64,000 nucleotides of DNA from UBA965 sp040396955 (GTDB taxonomy: Bacteria > Chloroflexota > Chloroflexia > Chloroflexales > Roseiflexaceae). Below the pieces are notes generated by a model. It had not been told where the DNA came from and did not search any database. It was given only the letters and a program-made list of their open reading frames with translations. Location: positions 62,001 to 126,000 of the forward strand of contig JBBAWX010000008.1 in assembly GCA_040396955.1 (NCBI GenBank). The letters run 5' to 3'. The position numbers and the translations under genes are program-made. Position 1 is the stretch's first letter; each line of letters starts with the position of its first letter. Below, one piece after another: positions 59,125 through 64,000 of this stretch.

Positions 59125-59594
59125 GAAAAGAAGTTGAACAGGCGTAGCCAATCGACCCAGTTGGGTTCCGCAGGAACGGCAGGGGGCGGCGCAGTGGTCG
59201 TCGCTGGAGGACCGAGCACGGTGCGATCGGAGAAGGTGGGCATCAGCACCACATCACCCTCACGGGCATAGCCGAATTGTTCGCGGGCCACACGCTCGGC
59301 GTAATCGGGCGACGCAAAGTATTCGGCTTGTTGGCGCAACTCGGCGTTGCTCATTTCAAGCTCAATGATGTCGCTTTGGAGCGTCGCTCGGTACTGCTCA
59401 AGCTGGGCATGGCGCACCACAAGCTGAACGAAGCTAATCACGAAAAAACCAGCCACGATGATGAGGATGAGGAGCGCTGGTGAAAAGCGACGACGACCAA
59501 ACAACCGCCGCCAGTGTGCACGCACACGTTGGGCTGGTCGCTCGGTCGTCTGCCGCGTGCGCGTACGTGACTGCATACGAGCACTGGTGTTCAT
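59121..59594 (-). CDS. FtsB/DivIC-family septum protein
   Basis: 157 residues. A basic N-terminus of about 36 residues (RTRTRQTTERPAQRVRAHWRRLFGRRR), one membrane segment (about 38-60), a coiled coil (about 62-95, QLEQYRATLQSDIIELEMSNAELRQQAEYF) and the family's PDYAERVAREQFGYAREGDVVLM block. FtsB-type proteins join FtsL and FtsQ in the divisome. A Pro/Ala-rich tail ends the protein. It is 3 bases after the bactofilin gene, with a distant ribosome binding site, so coupling is likely; ATG 59576 is another possible start. Confidence 0.88.
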   Translation of the reverse strand: MNTSARMQSRTRTRQTTERPAQRVRAHWRRLFGRRRFSPALLILIIVAGFFVISFVQLVVRHAQLEQYRATLQSDIIELEMSNAELRQQAEYFASPDYAERVAREQFGYAREGDVVLMPTFSDRTVLGPPATTTAPPPAVPAEPNWVDWLRLFNFFS

Positions 59595-59597
59595 CGG

Positions 59598-60014
59598 TTA
59601 GCGATCTCCACGGGATGTGGGAGCCTCGAGCAACAAGGGCTCGTCAGCATTGGCTGACATCGTGCTCTGGCCACGGAACAAACCACCCGGCTCGATGTGC
59701 AAAGCCGAAGTCATAATGTCGCCCCACACCTTGCCGGTGGGTGAAATCTCAAGTTGCTCCACGACGGTGATTTCGCCGCGAACCGCCCCTGATACGTGGC
59801 AGTTCTGGGCCTTCACGGTCGCAATCACGCGCCCAGTCTCGCCAATAATCAAATTGCCGAGTACCTCGATATCGCCCTCGACGGTCCCGTCGATGCGCAT
59901 ATTGCCATCGGATTTGATGCTGCCCACAAAGCTCGTATTGCTACCGATTACGGTCTCTGGCTTAGTATTACTGACTGTCGCCATGGCAGTCTGTGGCTTT
60001 TTGCTTCCGAACAT
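59598..60014 (-). CDS. Bactofilin (polymer-forming cytoskeletal protein)
   Basis: 138 residues from ATG 60014 (GGAGG six bases upstream). The central beta-helix (about 22-115) shows the repeated short strands of bactofilins: TSFVGSIKSDGNMRIDGTVEGDIEVLGNLIIGETGRVIATVKAQNCHVSGAVRGEITVVEQLEISPTGKVWGDIMTSALHIEPGGLFRG. Bactofilins polymerise without nucleotide and position envelope machinery. Followed directly by the FtsB-like gene. Confidence 0.95.
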   Translation of the reverse strand: MFGSKKPQTAMATVSNTKPETVIGSNTSFVGSIKSDGNMRIDGTVEGDIEVLGNLIIGETGRVIATVKAQNCHVSGAVRGEITVVEQLEISPTGKVWGDIMTSALHIEPGGLFRGQSTMSANADEPLLLEAPTSRGDR

Positions 60015-60188
60015 CGGAATCCTCCGTCTCATCTCTGGCAAATACGTTGATTCGATACCACAACCGAGGGGATGCACGCAGTTGCCACAATTATTTTGCC
60101 AAATCCAACACGTATTATAGTGGACAACGGGCAGACGGGCAAGATAGCAAACATATCAGGGAGATGACAATTTGCCGTACATTGTAAG

Positions 60189-60926
60189 TCATGGGGACTC
60201 TGACCAGCCATGTTGGCGCAAAAAAGCTCGGTCGGCAGCGGTCAATGCCGCCTGATTGAGCAGGTCTGGTCGTCGTTGCCACGTCCGTAGTAGGCGTTGT
60301 TGGCGGCGCCAGGTGGCAATGGCGCCATGGTTGCCGGTGGCCAAGACTTCGGGTATGGCCTCGCCCTCCCAGCATGCGGGACGCGTGTAGTGCGGGTATT
60401 CAAGTAGGGCGTCGCTGTGCGACTCTTCGGCCAGCGATTCAGCCTTAATAACCCCGGGGACAAGCCGCCCCACGGCATCGATGACAACCATGGCTGCCAA
60501 CTCGCCGCCGGTGAGCACATAATCGCCGAGCGAGATCTCTTGGTGCACGAAGCGGGTCCGGATACGCTCATCGATGCCTTCGTAGTGCCCGCAGATGAGC
60601 ATGATGCGTGGCAATAGGCTGAGTTGTTGGGCGATTTTTTGTTGAAAGGGGACTCCGTCGGGGGTCAGATAGATGATATGTGGTGGTGTGGCGTCTGCCG
60701 CATGGACGGTACGAATGGCCGCTGCAAGCGGGGCGATTTTCATTACCATGCCTGCGCCACCACCGTACGGCGTATCGTCGCAGCTCTGGTGCTTGTCGGT
60801 GGCGTGTGTACGAATGTCGTGAATATGGATGTCGAGCAATTGAGCCTGTTGTGCCCGCTTGAGAATACTCTCTTGGGTGGGGCCCTGAAACATGCCCGGG
60901 AAGAGGGTTAGTACATCAAAACGCAT
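60189..60926 (-). CDS. trmD: tRNA (guanine-N1)-methyltransferase TrmD
   Basis: 245 residues from ATG 60926. TrmD methylates G37 of tRNAs reading CNN codons, with SAM held in a trefoil knot. Family blocks are all present: MRFDVLTLFPGMFQGP, DDTPYGGGAGMVMK, ICGHYEGIDERI, EISLGDYVLTGGELAAMVVIDAVGRLVPGVI, and HYTRPACWEGEAIPEVLATGNHGAI. It usually sits with rpsP, rimM and rplS; here none of them is adjacent. Confidence 0.97.
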   Translation of the reverse strand: MRFDVLTLFPGMFQGPTQESILKRAQQAQLLDIHIHDIRTHATDKHQSCDDTPYGGGAGMVMKIAPLAAAIRTVHAADATPPHIIYLTPDGVPFQQKIAQQLSLLPRIMLICGHYEGIDERIRTRFVHQEISLGDYVLTGGELAAMVVIDAVGRLVPGVIKAESLAEESHSDALLEYPHYTRPACWEGEAIPEVLATGNHGAIATWRRQQRLLRTWQRRPDLLNQAALTAADRAFLRQHGWSESP

Positions 60927-61009
60927 CGGCGCAATGCTCCCACGGTGTGCGAATGCAATCAACCTGTAATCGACACACACACCCGAATCAGGTACAATGG
61001 AATCATGAA

Positions 61010-61027
61010 ATAGCACGTATGTGCTAT
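61010..61027. repeat. Inverted repeat between trmD and bcp
   Basis: ATAGCAC (61010-61016), GTAT, GTGCTAT (61021-61027): an 18-base dyad with 7-base perfect arms between the divergent trmD and peroxiredoxin genes. Could be an operator for either gene; no factor can be named. Confidence 0.45.
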
Positions 61028-61115
61028 CACGGCATACCACACGTGCATTGTACTACACGTTGTCTGTGCAAGCATCGTGTGTCGGGATAGCCCCCTTACA
61101 TTGAAGGAGATAAGT

Positions 61116-61580
61116 ATGACGACACTGCAGGTCGGCGCTGTCGCCCCAGATTTCACCTTGCTCGCCGATGACGGTACGAGCATCACGCTCTCGCAGTACC
61201 GTGGTCAGACGGTAGTGATATTTTTTTATCCCAAAGACGACACTCCAGGGTGCACAAAGCAGGCCTGTGGGTTCCGCGATAACTATGCGGCCATCCAGGC
61301 CACCGGTGCAGTGGTGTTGGGGATTAGCCCCGACGATGTCGCCTCTCACGCCGCATTCAAGCAGAAGTACACCTTGCCCTTCCCACTGTTGGCAGACACC
61401 GAGCACACGGTGTGTACGGCCTACGGGGTCTGGGGTGAAAAAAGCATGTACGGGCGCAAGTACATGGGGGTGACCCGGAGTCATGTGGTGGTGGCGCCCG
61501 ATGGCACCCTGCAAGACGTGCAAATCAAAGTGGGTCCCGAAGAGAGCATCGCGCTGGCATTACGCTCCCTGCAGGTGTAA
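61116..61580 (+). CDS. bcp: Thioredoxin-dependent peroxiredoxin, BCP/PrxQ type
   Basis: 154 residues from ATG 61116 (AAGGAG six bases upstream). It reduces hydrogen peroxide and alkyl hydroperoxides. The peroxidatic Cys is in YPKDDTPGCTKQACGFRD, with the resolving Cys five residues later (TKQAC), the classical alpha2-helix arrangement. FPLLADTEHTVCTAYGVWGEKSMYGRKYMGVTRSHVVV is the typical C-terminal part. Divergent from trmD. Confidence 0.95.
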   Translation: MTTLQVGAVAPDFTLLADDGTSITLSQYRGQTVVIFFYPKDDTPGCTKQACGFRDNYAAIQATGAVVLGISPDDVASHAAFKQKYTLPFPLLADTEHTVCTAYGVWGEKSMYGRKYMGVTRSHVVVAPDGTLQDVQIKVGPEESIALALRSLQV

Positions 61581-61609
61581 TTGAAATTGACAGTCGAAGG
61601 AGACGACCG

Positions 61610-62329
61610 ATGACCATACGCATTATCACCGGTGAAAGCACCCGCCGCCAGCGTTGGCTGATTACCGTGCAGGGTGGCATTGAGAGTTTGTTGCGCACCG
61701 AAGCCAACGTGGTGGTGGCAGGCGGCGTGCCGTGGTTGATCCATCCGGCCCGCGTCGACAGTGCGACTCCAGATGTGTTTGTGGCCTACGGAGTAGCCCG
61801 TGGCGAGCGCACCGCCTACCGCCAGTGGGAAGAAGGCAACGTAGTCCCACAGGTGGTCTTTGATGCCTTTGCCCCCGGGGTGAGTGCGGTAGCGGTCTGC
61901 CGTAAGTTGAAGTTTTATGAAAAAGCCGGCGTCGAAGAGTACTACATGTATGATCCGGAGACCGGTGAGATGCAGGGATGGCTTCACAACGGCACCGAAT
62001 TCGAAGAAATCCCCACGCTCGTTGGCTGGCAGAGTCCGCGTCTTGGTATCACCTTCCAGGTCGAAGCCGGTGAACTCATCCTCATCCGCCCCGATGGTGA
62101 ACGATTCTTGAGTTACGTGGAGCTCGCCGAGCGCTACGAACGTGATCACGAGCGGGCCACCCAAGAACACGAGCGCGCCGAACAAGAGCGCAAACGTGCC
62201 GATTACCACGCTGCCCGCGAAAAGATGCTCATGGCGCGCTTGCGTGCGCTCGGGTTTAACCCAGATGATGTGACTTCGGACAATTTTGCGGTGAGTGTCG
62301 ATAACAGTGAAGTCCCATCCATTGAATAG
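61610..62329 (+). CDS. Uma2/DUF820-family restriction-endonuclease-like protein
   Basis: 239 residues. Uma2 proteins have a PD-(D/E)XK fold and are greatly expanded in cyanobacteria and Chloroflexota; role unsettled. The Asp in SATPDVFVA and the Lys in RKLKFYEKAGVEEYYMYDPETGEM are present, but the usual Glu of the xVFEVLSP block is Asp here (VVFDAFAPG). A strongly charged coiled coil follows (about 170-205, ERYERDHERATQEHERAEQERKRADYHAAREK). GAAGGAG lies upstream of the ATG. Its stop abuts the stop of the HTH gene on the other strand. Confidence 0.85.
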   Translation: MTIRIITGESTRRQRWLITVQGGIESLLRTEANVVVAGGVPWLIHPARVDSATPDVFVAYGVARGERTAYRQWEEGNVVPQVVFDAFAPGVSAVAVCRKLKFYEKAGVEEYYMYDPETGEMQGWLHNGTEFEEIPTLVGWQSPRLGITFQVEAGELILIRPDGERFLSYVELAERYERDHERATQEHERAEQERKRADYHAAREKMLMARLRALGFNPDDVTSDNFAVSVDNSEVPSIE

Positions 62330-62581
62330 CTAGTATGGGCGGGTATCGACCTGCGAAGCCCGTGAGCGGCGCGTGAGGGCACTCATGAGCGCCGCTTCCG
62401 CAATACAAAACCCAGATGGCGACACGTAAAGTGGGATTGCATGTGCTTTGGCCCAGGCACACAGTTGGCTGGGGGTGATGCAACAACGTTCAGCGGCTTC
62501 GGCCACCGACAGGTATGCCCCGCGATATCGGGTGTGGTGGATGATGCTGCTGATGCTGGGCCATGAGGGGTTGGTAGTCAT
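62330..62581 (-). CDS. Small excisionase-like helix-turn-helix protein (second of pair)
   Basis: 83 residues. The segment YLSVAEAAERCCITPSQLCAWAKAHAIPLYVSPSGFCIAEAALMSAL (about 23-68) matches the layout of excisionase/MerR-like winged helices: a short helix pair, a wing and a final helix. The start has AAGGAG eight bases upstream, so it is a real gene although its first 92 bases overlap the end of the neighbouring HTH gene in another frame. The Ser/Trp-rich N-terminus may be non-structural. DNA binding is an inference. Confidence 0.65.
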   Translation of the reverse strand: MTTNPSWPSISSIIHHTRYRGAYLSVAEAAERCCITPSQLCAWAKAHAIPLYVSPSGFCIAEAALMSALTRRSRASQVDTRPY

Positions 62582-62825
62582 CTGCGTGCTCCTTCAACCA
62601 ATTCACAAACGTGTGCCGTTCGCAGCGCCAGAGTGTGGATGTGGTACCAAAGCAACTCCCGGGGAGTGCGTCGTGCTGGAAGAGTGCGAGCAACCAGCTC
62701 CGGGGGCATCCGCACAAGGTGAACGCATTCTGCATGGTGAGGATCTCGGGTAGGGCATCGATGCCGCCATGACACTGGATGTACTGGAGTGCCGTGGCAT
62801 AGGGATTATCGGGCATGGGGTGCAT
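62490..62825 (-). CDS. Small excisionase-like helix-turn-helix protein (first of pair)
   Basis: 111 residues from ATG 62825 (GAGGAGGT seven bases upstream). ALPEILTMQNAFTLCGCPRSWLLALFQHDALPGSCFGTTSTLWRCERHTFVNWLKEHADD (about 24-85) fits the excisionase-like layout, with a putative recognition helix, a wing and the final W-rich helix that contacts DNA in such proteins. The C-terminus is His/Pro-rich. It overlaps the next HTH gene by 92 bases. Two 15-base direct repeats lie about 90-125 bases upstream and could be its binding site. No integrase is nearby. Confidence 0.65.
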   Translation of the reverse strand: MHPMPDNPYATALQYIQCHGGIDALPEILTMQNAFTLCGCPRSWLLALFQHDALPGSCFGTTSTLWRCERHTFVNWLKEHADDYQPLMAQHQQHHPPHPISRGIPVGGRSR

Positions 62826-62911
62826 CGGCGATACCTCCTCATCGTTGTGGTTGGGGCTGGCAGCTCCAGCGATTCGGTATCTGTACTCTACATGCTTTGT
62901 GGCGGGTTGTA

Positions 62912-62949
62912 TATCCCCCATTTTGCCTGATTCGTATCCCCCATTTTGC
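62912..62949. repeat. Two 15-base direct repeats upstream of the HTH pair
   Basis: TATCCCCCATTTTGC occurs at 62912-62926 and 62935-62949, a period of 23 bases (about two helical turns). On the coding strand of the HTH genes it reads GCAAAATGGGGGATA. It ends just before the terminator of the dioxygenase-like gene. Confidence 0.7.
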
Positions 62950-62982
62950 AAAAAACCGGCACTGTGAGTCTCACAGTGCCGG
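62950..62982 (-). terminator. Rho-independent terminator of the PhyH-like gene
   Basis: Perfect 13-base arms (62956-62968 and 62970-62982) around one T, followed on the minus strand by six T (62950-62955). It lies 25 bases after the stop codon at 63008. Confidence 0.9.
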
Positions 62983-63007
62983 GTCGTTGGTGGGAAGCAG
63001 GGTCGGA

Positions 63008-64000
63008 TTAGGCGTGGTCATGGTCGTGATCATCACCGTGGGCGGTGAGAATCATCAAGCCGCTCCCGTCGGACATCATCGACATGGCCCGAAAGCGATG
63101 TTCGGTGCGGAGCTCGGGTGTGTTGGCGGCACACGGCGTGCCGAACTTGGGTTGGGCGTAGGGCAAGTGTGTATGGCCTCGGGCGAGGATGTGCAGATAA
63201 TTGGCGTATTCACCCTCCCACGGCTGGCCGTGATTCCACGGTACGACCGAATGCGCATTGCAGTAGTGGGCCACGTACGCGCGGCGTAGGCGATCGTGGC
63301 TGTTGTTGCGATGAGAGCGGTGGAGCACGTTGCCGCCAAAAAAGACCACATCACCGGGGTCGACCTCGACTTTGACCTCACGCCCTGCGTATTTGGCGGC
63401 GACTTTGGTGAGGCCGTTTTTGCTTTCATCCGTGTTGCTGGCCCCGAAAATGGGCTCGATGTCGGCGAGGGTCTGATCACCATTGGGAGATTGTCCGTCG
63501 TTATCGGGATAAATGGGCTCGTGTTGTGAACCCTCGGTCATCCACAGACAGCCGTTTTCTTCGTCGGCGCGGTCAATGGCCAACCAGGCGCCACACAACG
63601 TCTGGGGGAATGAGGGGATGTAGTAGCTGTCTTGGTGGTAGCCTTGGCCGGGTTGTCCCGGTTGTTTGAAAAAGAGCATCGACTGGAGTGCCAATACGTC
63701 GGGGCCGATGAGTGCTTCGAGCACATCAAGGATGCGCGGGTGGAGCAAAAAGCGCTCGTGGATTTCGGAGACACGATGAAGCATGTGTACGCGCAACCAG
63801 TATTGGACGCGCTGCTCGGGGGTTAGGTGATCGGGTGGGAGCGGCACCCCGGGGATGACTTCGCGCCCGTGGCGCAGATTGTCGGTGTGAGCGGCGAGCT
63901 CGGCGACTTCGTGGGCTGGTACTAGCCCTTTCACGACTAAGTAACCTTTGGCACGGAAGTGCACGTATTCGTCGACACTGACGTGGTAGCGATCGGTGCG
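63008..64000 (-). CDS. Phytanoyl-CoA dioxygenase (PhyH)-family protein, 5' end outside window
   Basis: 331 codons in the window; the frame stays open to the edge (RTDRYHVSVDEYVHFRAKGYLVVKGLV), so the start lies beyond 64000 and an internal GTG at 63964 is not the start. PhyH proteins are Fe(II)/2-oxoglutarate oxygenases. The iron ligands are recognisable as H and D in YHQDSYYI and the distal His in VLHRSHRNNSHDRLRRAYVAHY, with the 2-oxoglutarate Arg nearby. The extreme C-terminus is His/Asp-rich (HGDDHDHDHA) and may bind metal. Substrate unknown. Confidence 0.87.
   Translation of the reverse strand, partial: RTDRYHVSVDEYVHFRAKGYLVVKGLVPAHEVAELAAHTDNLRHGREVIPGVPLPPDHLTPEQRVQYWLRVHMLHRVSEIHERFLLHPRILDVLEALIGPDVLALQSMLFFKQPGQPGQGYHQDSYYIPSFPQTLCGAWLAIDRADEENGCLWMTEGSQHEPIYPDNDGQSPNGDQTLADIEPIFGASNTDESKNGLTKVAAKYAGREVKVEVDPGDVVFFGGNVLHRSHRNNSHDRLRRAYVAHYCNAHSVVPWNHGQPWEGEYANYLHILARGHTHLPYAQPKFGTPCAANTPELRTEHRFRAMSMMSDGSGLMILTAHGDDHDHDHA

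Noticed and set aside
62912..62949. CRISPR array
   Set aside because: Only two 15-base repeats with an 8-base spacer; no further units and no cas genes.

Overview
The window looks like ordinary chromosome from a member of the Chloroflexota, probably a heterotroph; the class cannot be fixed from sequence alone. Pointers are moderately high GC with dense short-spaced operons, a ClpC/RadA/S1-like cluster, split E1-alpha/E1-beta pyruvate dehydrogenase, an archaeal/eukaryal-length prolyl-tRNA synthetase, a Tat-type sugar-binding lipoprotein with an SRRDVLR signal, and a Uma2-type protein with a charged C-terminal coil. No rRNA, tRNA, CRISPR array, insertion sequence or phage module was seen. One 100-N scaffold gap sits inside an Asp-rich coding repeat (29995-30094).

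Layout: 1-2713 (minus) is a likely operon of a lipoprotein, a membrane protein, a small unknown, nadD and rsmG (cut by the window edge). 2930-4105 is a lone class II aldolase-like gene with its own promoter and terminator. 4177-6751 (minus) holds a zinc-ribbon membrane protein, an acetylxylan-esterase-like hydrolase and dtd. 6787-11999 (minus) is S1-like, clpC, radA. 12407-16702 (plus) is a DHH-like protein and pdhA-pdhB-pdhC (no E3). 16771-22945 is a mixed block: CBS protein, cupin epimerase, YraN, glutamate dehydrogenase, a flippase, a degenerate ComEC-like protein, RidA and a P-loop kinase. 23127-27273 (plus) is an operon of SDR, aminotransferase, GT2, SIS isomerase and ROK kinase, suggesting sugar activation or glycan work.

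27962-31028 is an unusual locus: a VWA protein and an acidic low-complexity protein diverge from a symmetrical control region, with a MerR-type regulator next to them. 31179-37953 (minus) carries SPFH/NfeD, a dienelactone hydrolase, a lipoprotein, a double GNAT, a beta-lactamase-fold protein and proS; rpe follows.

38810-51922 (minus) is the main accessory region, a glycoside uptake and degradation cluster. It encodes a GntR/FCD regulator, CaiB and MaoC enzymes, a Gfo/Idh dehydrogenase, a Tat lipoprotein binding protein with two permeases, a GHL6-like hydrolase and a GH29 alpha-L-fucosidase. It also encodes two binding-protein-fold proteins that have no export signal. A shared AT-rich motif occurs in front of gntR and the dehydrogenase gene and may be the GntR operator. 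No ABC ATPase is present, so a shared MsmX-type ATPase elsewhere is expected.

52111-64000: M29 aminopeptidase; a TetR-controlled MFS exporter operon with a textbook promoter and operator; HAD and SDR genes; a membrane protein/GT2/FtsB-like/bactofilin envelope cluster; trmD; a Bcp peroxiredoxin; a Uma2 protein; two overlapping small helix-turn-helix genes with 15-bp direct repeats in front; and a 5'-truncated phytanoyl-CoA-dioxygenase-like gene. The best candidates for undescribed biology are the signal-less binding proteins with the AT-rich operator, the MerR/VWA/acidic-protein divergon, and the overlapping HTH pair with iterons.
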